From NCBI GenBank assembly GCA_930979925.1, contig CAKNIB010000003.1, positions 64,031 to 98,179 of the forward strand: a stretch of DNA of 34,149 nucleotides, written 5' to 3'. Positions 8,903 to 17,565 of this stretch are shown here, piece after piece. Position 1 is the first letter of the stretch. Every line of letters begins with the position of its first letter. Under the pieces are notes generated by a model, which was not told the DNA's origin, ran no database searches, and saw only the letters and a list, made by a program, of their open reading frames with translations. The stretch is from an uncultured Clostridia bacterium (GTDB taxonomy: Bacteria; Bacillota; Clostridia; Christensenellales; UBA1242). The position numbers and the translations under genes were made by a program.

Positions 8903-9901
8903 ATGAAGAAAAAAATTTTGCTTTCCGCACTGTCTCTTTTGCTAGTTTTCTCAAGTATGGCTCTTATTGCCTGCGGGGATGAGAGAGAAAAGGTCAATCC
9001 TACTACCACTTTTGAAACCACTTTGCAGAGCTTTGTCAAAGAGGATGCGCTATTTAAAAATAGTAGCGTGCAGGGGATAAATACAAAATATTACTTTAAC
9101 AATTTTACAAGCAAATCTGGTGGAATTGTGCGCGAGGACGACCAAAACTACATTTTACTTAACGCCTATGCCATGAATTATATTGAAGAATACTATCCAC
9201 TTCTTACCGAGCTTAAAGGCTACAAATATTCTTCTCTTTATAGTGGTCTTGACGCTCTGAAAGAAAGCTTTGACGAGGTAAAAGAGTACGCACAAAAGAT
9301 TGCCGATGTCGGAGAAGAGGTAGAAGAAGAGGTCTATAACGGCTTTTTTGCAAACTATAAATATTATGCTAGAGATTTTATTAATGACGCCTACTCACTT
9401 GCAATGTCGCTTTCTGACTTTTTGATAAACAAAGTTAATTATACTTCATCTCTTGGCAGCGACATGCAAACCTTAGAGGTCGTTGAATTCTACCTTGATA
9501 GCCAAATCCTCTATGTTTTCAATGATTACAGAACCTTACTTATTGATAGCGCCAAAGGTCAACAGTTGACAAATAGTGATATCTATAATCAGGCTATATC
9601 TGATATCCAGCTCTATGCAAGCCTTGCAAGACGCACCGTTAAGATGCCTACCGCTGAAATCATGGCAGACACCATCGACCTTGCAAATCATGTCAATGGC
9701 GAGCGAGGCTACACCATGGAGGCATTAGACAACTTTTCAATCTATGACTTTATGATGACATATGACGGAGATATCACATCCTACCAAAAGGACGAGGAGG
9801 GCGCTGACGCCTACTATGCACAACTTCAAAGCTACTTTGCAGGTGATAATAACTATTTAGAGTTATTCCACAGCTACCTTGCAAATAATTTGTATGAGTA
9901 A
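8903..9901 (+). CDS. Lipoprotein of unknown function
   Basis: A 332-residue protein with a lipoprotein signal peptide, KKKILLSALSLLLVFSS, and lipobox L-I-A-C at about residues 21-24, so lipidation at Cys24 is expected. The mature part is acidic and Tyr-rich and looks helical, much like the outer domain of the gene 4 bp upstream. The ribosome binding site is AGGGGG at the end of that gene. The pair probably forms an envelope module translated together. No enzymatic motif is visible, and no function is assigned. A hairpin follows the stop codon. Confidence 0.82.
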   Translation: MKKKILLSALSLLLVFSSMALIACGDEREKVNPTTTFETTLQSFVKEDALFKNSSVQGINTKYYFNNFTSKSGGIVREDDQNYILLNAYAMNYIEEYYPLLTELKGYKYSSLYSGLDALKESFDEVKEYAQKIADVGEEVEEEVYNGFFANYKYYARDFINDAYSLAMSLSDFLINKVNYTSSLGSDMQTLEVVEFYLDSQILYVFNDYRTLLIDSAKGQQLTNSDIYNQAISDIQLYASLARRTVKMPTAEIMADTIDLANHVNGERGYTMEALDNFSIYDFMMTYDGDITSYQKDEEGADAYYAQLQSYFAGDNNYLELFHSYLANNLYE

Positions 9902-9920
9902 GATTTTAATAAAACAGTAA

Positions 9921-9945
9921 AAATAGCTAGTAATCCTAGCTATTT
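9921..9945 (+). terminator. Hairpin between the lipoprotein gene and gltX
   Basis: AAATAGCTAG (9921-9930) and CTAGCTATTT (9936-9945) form a perfect 10-bp stem with a 5-base loop. The following ATTAAGAT is not a good T tract, so termination may be partial. Confidence 0.5.
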
Positions 9946-9993
9946 ATTAAGATAAGCACTTAAATTATTATTTTTGATATATTAGGAGAAAAT

Positions 9994-11631
9994 ATGGATT
10001 ATAAAAAAATAGCCCAGCTTCTTTATCCTGACGTTACCGAGACGCCAGAAGATATATTTAAAAGATACCCGCGCAGACAACTAAAAGAAGGACAGGTTGT
10101 CACCCGCTTTGCACCCAGCCCAACAGGTCTTATGCATATTGGCAACTTTTTTCAAGCCTTTATAAGCTATAACCTTGCCAAAAACTCAAATGGTATACTT
10201 TTCTTGCGCATTGAAGATACTGACGAGAAGAGAAAAGTCAAAGAGGCTAAAGCGGTTATCTACGACGTTTTAGAGAGGTTTGGCATAAAGTTTGATGAGT
10301 ACCAAACCCTTGACGGCAAGGACATAGGCGACTATGGTCCTTATGTTCAAAGTCAAAGAGAGGGGATATATAAGGTCTTTGCTAAAAAACTTGTAGAAGA
10401 GGGATGCGCCTTCCCTTGCTTTTGTAAAAAGACTGAAGGTAAAGAAGATGTGCTAAAACTCCGAGAGACCAAATTCTACGAGGACGACGAAAAGGAGTAT
10501 GACCCTTGCCGTGACCTAAGCTACGAAGAGGTTAAAAAACATATAGACAATGGCGAGAGTTTTGCAATCAGACTAAAAACTAAAAACACAGGCAAAGAGA
10601 GGATAAAATTTTATGACCTTATCAAAGGCGAGCTTGAAGCTAAAGCCAACGCAAAAGACTTTGTGCTTGTAAAGAGTGACGGTATCCCACCTTACGCCTT
10701 TGCTCATGCGATTGACGATACTTTAATGGGCACAACTGTTGCTGTCAGAGGTGAGGAGTACATCTCTTCAACACCTGCCCACCTTGAGCTTTTTGAGGCA
10801 CTCGGCTTTACTCCTATTAAGTATTGCCATAACCCTCTTATCTGCAAGATGGACGAGAATGGCAACCGCCGAAAGATATCTAAGCGCTATGACCCTGAAG
10901 CCAACATGATGTACTACTTTGAAAAAGGCTACCCAGTAGACAGCGTGCTTGAGTATCTTCTTAATATGATAAACTCAGGCTTTGAAATTTGGCGAAAAAA
11001 TAACCCTGATAAACCATGGCAGGAATTTAAATTTGGTATCAATGATATCACCGCCGTTGCACCTCTTTTTGACATGGTAAAACTAAATGATATCTCTAAA
11101 AATGTAATTGCAAGACAGTCAGGCGAAGAGCTTTTTGCAAATTGGCTTTTTTGGGCAAAGGAGTATGACGCTCCATTTGCCGAGATTTTGGAGAAGAATA
11201 AAGCTAAGTTTACCAAAGTCTGCGCAATGGATAGAGATGGCGCGACAAAACCTAGAAAGGATATCTATAACTACTCCATGATGAAGGATAACTTTGATTA
11301 TATCTTCTCAAGACCAACCTCTTACGAACTTGATAGCGCAGATACTGACAAAGCAAACGAGTTTTTATCTGAGTACTTAAAAACCTTTGCCATGCCATCA
11401 AGCAATGTTGAGTGGTTTGAAGGTGTAAAAGCGCTTGCCGAAAAACTAGGCTACGCAATAGATAATAAACTTTACAAACAAAACCCTGACGCCTACAAGG
11501 GCAATACCGCCAAAGCTTGCGAGTTTATTCGCGTTGCAATTACCGGACACAAAAACTCACCTTCGCTCTTTACCATTATGCAAATACTAGGCGAAGACGA
11601 AGTCAAAGCCCGCCTAAGCCATAAGTTTTAA
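9994..11631 (+). CDS. gltX: Glutamate--tRNA ligase
   Basis: A class I aminoacyl-tRNA synthetase of 545 residues that charges tRNA-Glu with glutamate. The first catalytic motif is seen as PSPTGLMHIGN with HIGN at 48-51, and the KMSKS-type motif is KISKR at 294-298. LRIEDTDEKR, a hallmark of the Glu/Gln enzymes, is also present. The protein is about 60 residues longer than the usual ~485, with a charged N-terminal segment (YPDVTETPEDIFKRYPRRQ) before the catalytic core and an extended anticodon-binding half. It may have lineage-specific additions. The start follows TTAGGAGAAAAT. It is flanked by hairpins on both sides and is probably monocistronic. Whether it is discriminating or also charges tRNA-Gln cannot be told here. 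Confidence 0.95.
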   Translation: MDYKKIAQLLYPDVTETPEDIFKRYPRRQLKEGQVVTRFAPSPTGLMHIGNFFQAFISYNLAKNSNGILFLRIEDTDEKRKVKEAKAVIYDVLERFGIKFDEYQTLDGKDIGDYGPYVQSQREGIYKVFAKKLVEEGCAFPCFCKKTEGKEDVLKLRETKFYEDDEKEYDPCRDLSYEEVKKHIDNGESFAIRLKTKNTGKERIKFYDLIKGELEAKANAKDFVLVKSDGIPPYAFAHAIDDTLMGTTVAVRGEEYISSTPAHLELFEALGFTPIKYCHNPLICKMDENGNRRKISKRYDPEANMMYYFEKGYPVDSVLEYLLNMINSGFEIWRKNNPDKPWQEFKFGINDITAVAPLFDMVKLNDISKNVIARQSGEELFANWLFWAKEYDAPFAEILEKNKAKFTKVCAMDRDGATKPRKDIYNYSMMKDNFDYIFSRPTSYELDSADTDKANEFLSEYLKTFAMPSSNVEWFEGVKALAEKLGYAIDNKLYKQNPDAYKGNTAKACEFIRVAITGHKNSPSLFTIMQILGEDEVKARLSHKF

Positions 11632-11710
11632 ATTGCAAAAAAATCAAAATATAGTTTTATAAAATTTAAAAAATCTTTTTGTAAAAATTAAAAAATTTTA
11701 TAGAAAAATT

Positions 11711-11737
11711 GAGCACTTATAAAAGGTGCTCTTTTTT
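11711..11737 (+). terminator. Terminator of gltX
   Basis: GAGCAC (11711-11716) and GTGCTC (11726-11731) form a stem followed directly by T6 (11732-11737). Confidence 0.75.
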
Positions 11738-11786
11738 AATGTTTCAAATATGTTTTTTATAATAAACAATATTGTGTTTTTAATAA

Positions 11787-11795
11787 TTATCCACA
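11787..11795 (+). promoter_or_regulatory. DnaA-box-like 9-mer upstream of the first G8 promoter
   Basis: Exact TTATCCACA, the consensus DnaA box. It lies 125 bp upstream of the -35 box. A matching box lies 47 bp upstream of the other G8 promoter. Binding by DnaA is inference. Confidence 0.45.
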
Positions 11796-11900
11796 TTGAC
11801 TTACATTTAAAAATAAGCAAGTGACAATAAGAAAATTTAGTGTAACCGCGTAAAAATTGATAAAAATAATCAGCAAAAATAAAAAATTTCGACAATTTTT

Positions 11901-11947
11901 CAAAATGACGCAATTTTGCTTGACAAAAAAGTCGGGGGGGGTAATAT
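11901..11947 (+). promoter_or_regulatory. Promoter with G8 spacer tract (copy A), likely phase-variable
   Basis: -35 TTGACA (11920-11925), 16-bp spacer, -10 TAATAT (11942-11947). The spacer contains a run of eight G (11934-11941) ending at the -10 box. An inverted repeat CAAAAT/ATTTTG (11901-11906, 11913-11918) sits directly upstream of the -35 box and may be a regulator site. One extra G would give the optimal 17-bp spacing. The same arrangement is found at 29683-29728. The 11632-12183 interval contains no credible gene; it holds this promoter, the gltX terminator and the leader hairpins. Confidence 0.7.
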
Positions 11948-11988
11948 AGGGTATCACTAAAAATAAAGATATATTTTTTCTATTTTTT

Positions 11989-12076
11989 AGCCTTTCGGGC
12001 AGAGCCCGAAAAAGCATTCGCAAAATCAAAAGATTTTGAAAATGACAATGTTGATAACTGCCATTGGTTATCCACA
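11989..12076 (+). promoter_or_regulatory. Structured 5' leader with hairpins and DnaA box (copy A)
   Basis: AGCC begins at 11989, exactly 69 bp from the start of the -35 box, as in copy B. Then come hairpin TTTCGGGC/GCCCGAAA (11993-12011), hairpin CAAAATC/GATTTTG (12021-12038), a degenerate GTTGATAAC (about 12051) and an exact TTATCCACA (12068-12076). The untranslated leader would be about 230 nt. No U tract follows the first hairpin, so it is not a simple terminator. Confidence 0.5.
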
Positions 12077-12183
12077 ACAGGAAGAAAAAATTGCTTTCAA
12101 AAAATGGCGAGAGGAGTAATAGACTAACAAATCTAAGCATTAAGTAACTTAATTTATTAATACTAAAAAAGGAGGTATTTTAA

Positions 12184-13560
12184 ATGTCTGCAAAAGTAAA
12201 ATTAATGTCTGTAATATCACTATTTATCCTAATGTTAGGAGTAGTGATACTAGGAGTACTTGCAACGGGTCCTCAGACAATACATCTAGACGGCTCAGTA
12301 AACTTTAATGTAGGAGATAAAAGTTTATATGTTAAAGATGTAAGACTGCAAGAAGATATGTCATCCGATCCAGTAAGTCTAAAAGAAACAGGTAGGTTTA
12401 TGCCAGGTTATATTAATGAAACATTAAACATGAGCCTTGGGGAAGGAAATATAAATAGCTATGGCTCAATAATGTTATATTTTGATGTTATCAATACGGT
12501 AGATAGTACAGGTAACTCAAATATGTATACAGCCTCAGCTACAACTACACAAAGCGAAGTGACAGTTTCAGCTATTGTAGATAATACGCAAGGCTATATC
12601 CCATCAGGCACAGTTGCTCCTGAAGAAATTACCTCGACAATGTCAGAAACAGCAACAATAATTGTTACAATATCAGGCACAGAAGGAACAACGGTAGATT
12701 TAAGTCAAATTACAATAACTTTAACTATAAAAGTCCTAGAGGTGTATGACTTTACTTTTACTATAAGCGGTGACACAGCAACCCTAGCCACTTATACCGG
12801 TGAGGGTGGTGATGTTGTTATTCCTTCAACCTTCTCAACAAGAGTGGTTGATGGACAAACCCAATATATTGAAGGAAATGATTATACTGTCACGGCTATT
12901 GCAGCAGGTACCTCTTCAAACGGACCTTTCTATTCAGCGTGCTCAACACTTACAAGCATTACCATCCCAGAAACTATAACAAGCATAGGTAATTATGCTT
13001 TCTACAACTGTACTTCATTAACTGAAATCAATTTTAACGCAACGGCAATGAATGATTTATCTTTTTATAATTATGTATTTTATAATGCTGGACAAAATGG
13101 GACAGGAATAGCTGTAAATATTGGCGCAAATGTAACGAAAATACCAGCAAATCTGTTCGCACCATCAGGATCTTTTAGTGTGAATATAACATCAGTAAAT
13201 TTTGAAGAGGGTAGTGTATGTGAAAGTATTGGTAACAGTTTCTTCAATTATAATAATAGTTTAACCTCGATTACAATACCAGATAGCGTAAAAAGTATCG
13301 GCTCGCAAGCATTTTATACTTGTACTAATTTAAAAACAGTCACAATCGGTATGAATGTGACAAGTATTGGATATAATGCCTTCTATTATTGCAGTAGTTT
13401 AACCACAATTACAGTCAATGCAACAACTCCTCCAACACTTGGTAGCAATGCAATACCATCAAATGTAACAAACATTTATGTGCCTAGTGCAAGTGTTTCT
13501 AGGTATCGTTCAGCTAGTGTTTGGTCTAGCTTTTCTAGCAAGATAAGTGCGATTGTATAG
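12184..13560 (+). CDS. BspA-like leucine-rich repeat (LRR_5) surface protein
   Basis: A 458-residue protein with a strong ribosome binding site (AAAGGAGG) before the ATG. The N terminus has a hydrophobic signal or anchor helix (about residues 8-27). It is followed by a module of about 150 residues (TIHLDGSVNFNVGDKSLYVKDV ... FMPGYINETL) that is shared with the larger protein at 30051. From about residue 190 there are LRR_5 units of the type SITIPETITSIGNYAFYNCTSL, known from BspA-like proteins of oral and gut bacteria. The C terminus (PPTLGSNAIPSNVTNIYVPS ... YRSA) is the usual cap. No LPXTG is seen; anchoring could be through the N-terminal helix. A binding or adhesion role is inferred from the family. 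Expression is probably controlled by the G8 promoter and long leader upstream. Confidence 0.9.
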   Translation: MSAKVKLMSVISLFILMLGVVILGVLATGPQTIHLDGSVNFNVGDKSLYVKDVRLQEDMSSDPVSLKETGRFMPGYINETLNMSLGEGNINSYGSIMLYFDVINTVDSTGNSNMYTASATTTQSEVTVSAIVDNTQGYIPSGTVAPEEITSTMSETATIIVTISGTEGTTVDLSQITITLTIKVLEVYDFTFTISGDTATLATYTGEGGDVVIPSTFSTRVVDGQTQYIEGNDYTVTAIAAGTSSNGPFYSACSTLTSITIPETITSIGNYAFYNCTSLTEINFNATAMNDLSFYNYVFYNAGQNGTGIAVNIGANVTKIPANLFAPSGSFSVNITSVNFEEGSVCESIGNSFFNYNNSLTSITIPDSVKSIGSQAFYTCTNLKTVTIGMNVTSIGYNAFYYCSSLTTITVNATTPPTLGSNAIPSNVTNIYVPSASVSRYRSASVWSSFSSKISAIV

Positions 13561-13611
13561 AGCACAATTTATGATTTTATAGAATTATATCAATAAAGAT
13601 ATATTTAAAAC

Positions 13612-13650
13612 CACAAAAAGCATAGCAAAAATTTGTTATGCTTTTTTGTG
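13612..13650 (+). terminator. Terminator of the first LRR gene
   Basis: CACAAAAAGCATA (13612-13624) pairs with TATGCTTTTTTGTG ending at 13650, with a short interrupted inner stem. T-rich sequence follows (TTTTCTTT). The core GCATARC/GTTATG resembles the terminator of the second LRR gene (33076-33113). In the 150 bp to uppP I see no gene. Confidence 0.7.
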
Positions 13651-13803
13651 TTTTCTTTAAACTTTCTATGCGTTGTTTGATCTGTCAGGCTCAGCTTGGT
13701 TAACTTTAGCCCCTAGCGAATTTTTGCTTAATACCCTTATCTCAATTGGACAATTTGTCATAATTAAAAAGTCCGGGTTGTATATTATTACGAGGAGGAC
13801 AAG

Positions 13804-14562
13804 TTGGAGGTTGCCGTTTTATGTCTCTTGGGGTTTGTCCAAGGGCTTTGCGAGTTTTTACCAGTTTCGTCAAGTGGACACTTGGTGCTTCTGTCTTCAC
13901 TTTTTGGAGTGGAGGACTCACTTTTTGTCAGCATTATCCTTCATGTTGCAACCCTTCTTGCTGTGGTCATTGTCTTTAGAAAAGATATTTGGCAGATGGT
14001 GAGGCATCCTTTTTCAGAGCAGGCGATAAACCTCTACATTGCAACTATTCCAACTTGCATTATCGTGCTTATTCTTATGCCACTTGTTAATATCTCATTT
14101 GGCGGGTCGTTCTTGGCAATATCCTTCCTCTTGTCAGCAATTTTGCTTATCTTTTCCTCTCGTCAAGCAAGAAAAGTGCCAGGGCAGGCTTTTACTAAAA
14201 AGCACGCAATCATCATGGGTGTAGCTCAGGGCTTTGCAGTCTTTCCTGGCTTGTCGCGCTCGGGCACTACCATATGTGCCGGCTTGCTTTGCGGAGGAGA
14301 CAAAAAAGAGTGCGCGAAATTTTCTTTTCTAATGAGCTTGCCTATCATAGTCCTATCACTTTTAATGGAAATTTACAACATCGCAGTTGCTGGACAGACG
14401 GTAACTGTAAACACAGTAGGACTATTGCTTGCCTTTATTATTGCCTTTGTGGTTGGCGTGCTTTCCATAAAAGTGATGATAAAGCTTACCGAAAAAGCAA
14501 ATTTCAAGTGGTTTGCAATTTATCTTATTTTGCTTAGCATAATTAGTTTAATTGTAATTTAG
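13804..14562 (+). CDS. uppP: Undecaprenyl-diphosphate phosphatase
   Basis: This 252-residue polytopic membrane protein recycles the lipid carrier of peptidoglycan synthesis by removing a phosphate from undecaprenyl diphosphate, and is the BacA/UppP type associated with bacitracin tolerance. Both signature motifs are visible: GFVQGLCEFLPVSSSGH (about 10-26) and the FPGLSRSGTT motif (about 147-156). About seven or eight hydrophobic helices follow the family pattern. The start is TTG at 13804, supported by AGGAGG at 13793-13798 with 5-base spacing; no ATG lies nearby in frame. It is followed 18 bp later by the P-type ATPase, so the two are probably co-transcribed. Confidence 0.95.
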   Translation: MEVAVLCLLGFVQGLCEFLPVSSSGHLVLLSSLFGVEDSLFVSIILHVATLLAVVIVFRKDIWQMVRHPFSEQAINLYIATIPTCIIVLILMPLVNISFGGSFLAISFLLSAILLIFSSRQARKVPGQAFTKKHAIIMGVAQGFAVFPGLSRSGTTICAGLLCGGDKKECAKFSFLMSLPIIVLSLLMEIYNIAVAGQTVTVNTVGLLLAFIIAFVVGVLSIKVMIKLTEKANFKWFAIYLILLSIISLIVI

Positions 14563-14580
14563 TTTATCGAGGGTTTTAGT

Positions 14581-17196
14581 TTGAGTAGTTTTCATAATAA
14601 AAGTGGCAGTCAGTCATTAGAAGAACTTAAAAGTAGAAGAGATGGCTTAAGCGATAGTGAGGTTAAAGCGCGAAGCCAGACTTTTATCATTGATAAAACT
14701 CATAAAAATGGCATAGTTAGCAAATTTTTTGCCCAGTTTTTTGACCTGATGATAATAATCTTGTTATTTGCCTCGGTCGTGTCCATAGTAATTGGCATTA
14801 TCGGAGGCACCTCCAGTGAGATTATAGATGGATGTATCATACTTTTTATAGTTCTCATGAATGCAATTTTCGGCGTGGTACAGGAGTACAAAGCCGAGAA
14901 GTCGCTTGAGGCACTTTCCAAGCTTACCCAGCCAGAGACCTTTGTGCTCCGTGATGGTCAACTTCTAAAGATAAATACAACTGACCTCGTCCTTGGCGAT
15001 ATTGTCTCACTTGAGGCAGGTTGTATCGTTCCGGCAGACCTACGTTTACTGGAAACTCACCAACTTCAGATAGACGAGTCCTCGCTTACAGGCGAAAGCC
15101 ATGCCATAGATAAAGACGCAGAAGCTATTTGTCCTGAAAATTGTCCGCTTGGCGAGCGCAAAAATATGGCATACAAAGGTACGGTTATTGCTTGTGGGCG
15201 AGGACTAGGTGCGGTTACTGCAATAGGCGACGACAGCGAACTTGGCAAAATCGCCAAAGTTATTAAAGATAATCAAAAGGAGATGACACCTCTTCAAAAG
15301 TCCATCAAAGATGTTGGCAAGGTGCTGACCTTTCTAGTGCTTGCAATTGCAGTTTTAACCTTTATCATTGAAATTTGCATAAACCCAGCAAATATCATGG
15401 ACGCCTTTTTAACGGCGGTTGCCATATCGGTGGCGGCCATCCCAGAGAGTATGCCGGCGGTCATTACCATTATCATGAGCCTTGGCGTTGCAAGACTTGC
15501 CAAACAGCGTGCCATAGTCAAGCGGATGCACTCGGTTGAGACGCTTGGATGCTGTGATGTTATTTGCTCGGACAAAACGGGCACAATCACACAAAACAAG
15601 ATGACAGTGACCGCGCTCTACTCGGATGACACCTTTCAAGATAAAAAGATTAAACTCTCTGGCAATCTTCAACTGATAAGATGCGCCCTTGCCTGCAATG
15701 ACTCTAGCTTAAGTAAAGGTAAGCTCGTTGGCGACCCAACCGAGATAGCACTGACCGATTTTTGCGCTAAGAATAAGTTTTCAAAACAAGAATTTAATCA
15801 AAAATACAAGAGGGTAGACGAACTACCTTTTGATAGCAATAGAAAAATGATGTCAGTGCTTATTGAGGATAATGGTCTTGCTATGTATACAAAGGGCGCT
15901 TTGGATAGTGTGCTAAATAGGTGCGATAAGATTTTGATTAATGGTCAGACAAAACCATTGACAGCAGAAGAAAAATCTAAAATTTACAAAGCAAATGATA
16001 AAATGGCAAGTGGCGCTCTAAGAGTCCTAGCCCTTGCCTACAAAAACGTGCAAAATATGACCGACTTTAAAGAGGATAGCTTAATTTTTATTGGTCTTGT
16101 TGGCATGATTGACCCGCCTCGAAAGGAGATAAAAGAGGCTGTCAAGAAATGCAGACGAGCAGGCATGAAACCTGTTATGATAACAGGAGATTATAGCCAA
16201 ACCGCCTTTGCAATAGCCAGAGAGATAGGACTTGCTGAAAACTTTAGCGAGGTGACTACAGGAAGCGAAATAGCAAAACTCTCAAATGACCAACTTGCCC
16301 AGTGCATAGAGAAATACTCGGTTTTTGCCCGCGTCAGTCCTGAGGATAAGGTGCGAATTGTCGAGGCGCTGAAAAGCAAAGGTCACATAGTCGCCATGAC
16401 GGGTGACGGTGTCAACGATGCGCCAAGCCTCAAAAAAGCGAACATTGGTATAGGCATGGGAATTTCTGGTACCGATGTGGCAAAGGAGGTGTCCGACCTA
16501 ATAATAACTGACGACAACTTTGCAACCATTGTGGTAGCGATAGAAGAGGGTAGAAAAATCTATCAAAACATACAAAAGACGGTAAAATTTTTATTTTCTG
16601 CCAACCTTGCCGAGCTTTTTTCGCTTTTTATCGTGACGTTGCTCTTCCCTCAGTATATCTTCCTTTTCCCTGTCCAAATTCTTTTTGTCAACCTTATCAC
16701 CGACTCTCTTCCAGCCATCGCACTTGGTGTTGAAAAGCCGGAGCGCGACCTTATGGACCTTCTGCCTCGTGACTCCAAAAAAGGACTCTTTTCAAATGGT
16801 ATAGGCTGGTCGATTGTAATCTTAGGGCTTTTTCAAACCCTCTTTGTGGTGCTCGCATATGTGATAGGTATTAAGTGCTATAACGAAGGCATTGCGGTTA
16901 CCATGGCATTTTACACACTAAACATAATACAAATGTTCTATCTTGCTTCCATGAGGACAAACGCTAGCATATTTAAATCAAAACCTCTTGAGAATAAGTT
17001 TTTCTTACTTGCCGTCGGGTTCTGCTTTGTTTTGATAGCTTTGTTCGCCTTTACTCCACTGCAAATGCTTCTAAATTTAAGAACGCTCAACCTCACTCAA
17101 TGGCTGATAATCTTTGGTTTCTCATTTGCGATGCTTGTTGTTAGCGAAATTTACAAAGTTATTGAAAAGCACATAATATCCAAGAAAAACAAGTAA
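14581..17196 (+). CDS. P-type cation-transporting ATPase, calcium type
   Basis: An 871-residue P2-type ATPase that would use ATP to move a cation, most likely Ca2+, out of the cytoplasm. Key motifs are TGES (170-173, actuator domain), IPES (287-290, ion-binding helix M4), DKTGT (331-335, with the phosphorylated Asp331) and TGDGVND (607-613). The family often has IPEGLP at the M4 position; here it is IPESMP. The last third contains the M5-M10 cluster. It starts at TTG 14581, with GAGGG about 8 bases upstream, and MSSFHNKSGSQSLEELK resembles a cation-ATPase N-terminal domain. It is probably in an operon with uppP. Ion specificity cannot be settled from sequence alone. Confidence 0.93.
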   Translation: MSSFHNKSGSQSLEELKSRRDGLSDSEVKARSQTFIIDKTHKNGIVSKFFAQFFDLMIIILLFASVVSIVIGIIGGTSSEIIDGCIILFIVLMNAIFGVVQEYKAEKSLEALSKLTQPETFVLRDGQLLKINTTDLVLGDIVSLEAGCIVPADLRLLETHQLQIDESSLTGESHAIDKDAEAICPENCPLGERKNMAYKGTVIACGRGLGAVTAIGDDSELGKIAKVIKDNQKEMTPLQKSIKDVGKVLTFLVLAIAVLTFIIEICINPANIMDAFLTAVAISVAAIPESMPAVITIIMSLGVARLAKQRAIVKRMHSVETLGCCDVICSDKTGTITQNKMTVTALYSDDTFQDKKIKLSGNLQLIRCALACNDSSLSKGKLVGDPTEIALTDFCAKNKFSKQEFNQKYKRVDELPFDSNRKMMSVLIEDNGLAMYTKGALDSVLNRCDKILINGQTKPLTAEEKSKIYKANDKMASGALRVLALAYKNVQNMTDFKEDSLIFIGLVGMIDPPRKEIKEAVKKCRRAGMKPVMITGDYSQTAFAIAREIGLAENFSEVTTGSEIAKLSNDQLAQCIEKYSVFARVSPEDKVRIVEALKSKGHIVAMTGDGVNDAPSLKKANIGIGMGISGTDVAKEVSDLIITDDNFATIVVAIEEGRKIYQNIQKTVKFLFSANLAELFSLFIVTLLFPQYIFLFPVQILFVNLITDSLPAIALGVEKPERDLMDLLPRDSKKGLFSNGIGWSIVILGLFQTLFVVLAYVIGIKCYNEGIAVTMAFYTLNIIQMFYLASMRTNASIFKSKPLENKFFLLAVGFCFVLIALFAFTPLQMLLNLRTLNLTQWLIIFGFSFAMLVVSEIYKVIEKHIISKKNK

Positions 17197-17203
17197 AAAC
17201 TAC

Positions 17204-17243
17204 AAAAAAATAGGTCAAAAACACTCTAACGACCTATTTTTTT
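17204..17243 (+). terminator. Terminator, possibly bidirectional
   Basis: A7 plus TAGGTC-type arm (17204-17216) is exactly complementary to 17231-17243, giving a 13-bp stem that ends in T7. It closes the uppP-ATPase transcript. Confidence 0.8.
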
Positions 17244-17263
17244 GTTTAAAAATAAAAAAGTAC

Positions 17264-17292
17264 TTGCAAAATGATGGATAAATAAGTATAAT
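17264..17292 (+). promoter_or_regulatory. Promoter of tRNA-Leu
   Basis: TTGCAA (17264-17269), 17-bp spacer, TATAAT (17287-17292), 21 bp before the tRNA. Confidence 0.75.
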
Positions 17293-17313
17293 ATAAAAGT
17301 ATCTTAAAGGTAT

Positions 17314-17396
<83 letters not shown>

Positions 17397-17398
17397 GG

Positions 17399-17426
17399 AA
17401 AAACAAGCCACATAGGCTTGTTTTTT
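17399..17426 (+). terminator. Terminator of tRNA-Leu
   Basis: AAAAACAAGCC (17399-17409) and GGCTTGTTTTTT (17415-17426) form a stem with loop ACATA and a T6 tail. Confidence 0.85.
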
Positions 17427-17485
17427 GAAATAAAAAACAAGAAAGAAGAAATAAAAGTTGAGGATATTTAATATGAGTAGTTTAT

Positions 17486-17565
17486 AGGAGTTGAACCTGC
17501 AAGGTTCATTGGGTTCCCTGAAAATCGTAAGATTTTTAGGGTGGTAGCTCCTGTTAGCCGCACCA
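17486..17565 (+). repeat. Broken and partly inverted copy of the tRNA-Leu 3' end
   Basis: Bases 17486-17501 are the exact reverse complement of the tRNA T arm (17368-17383). Bases 17548-17565 are an exact 18-bp direct copy of the tRNA 3' end (17379-17396), CCA included. Before it, AGGTTCA (17502-17507 region) is separated from that copy by about 40 bp containing a CCCT-AAAATC/GATTTT-AGGG hairpin (17516-17541). It looks like a degenerate tRNA fragment interrupted by a palindromic insert, or an attachment-site scar. The sequence from 17427 to 17959 has no credible gene. Confidence 0.6.

Noticed and set aside
11787..12076. A chromosomal replication origin, because of exact DnaA boxes.
   Set aside because: Only two exact boxes here, no dnaA or dnaN gene nearby, and the boxes accompany the surface-gene promoters. 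A cryptic role for DnaA remains possible.
13673..14002. A plus-strand frame of 109 codons overlapping the start of uppP.
   Set aside because: It is out of frame with uppP, and the protein is a frame-shadow of the hydrophobic UppP coding sequence.
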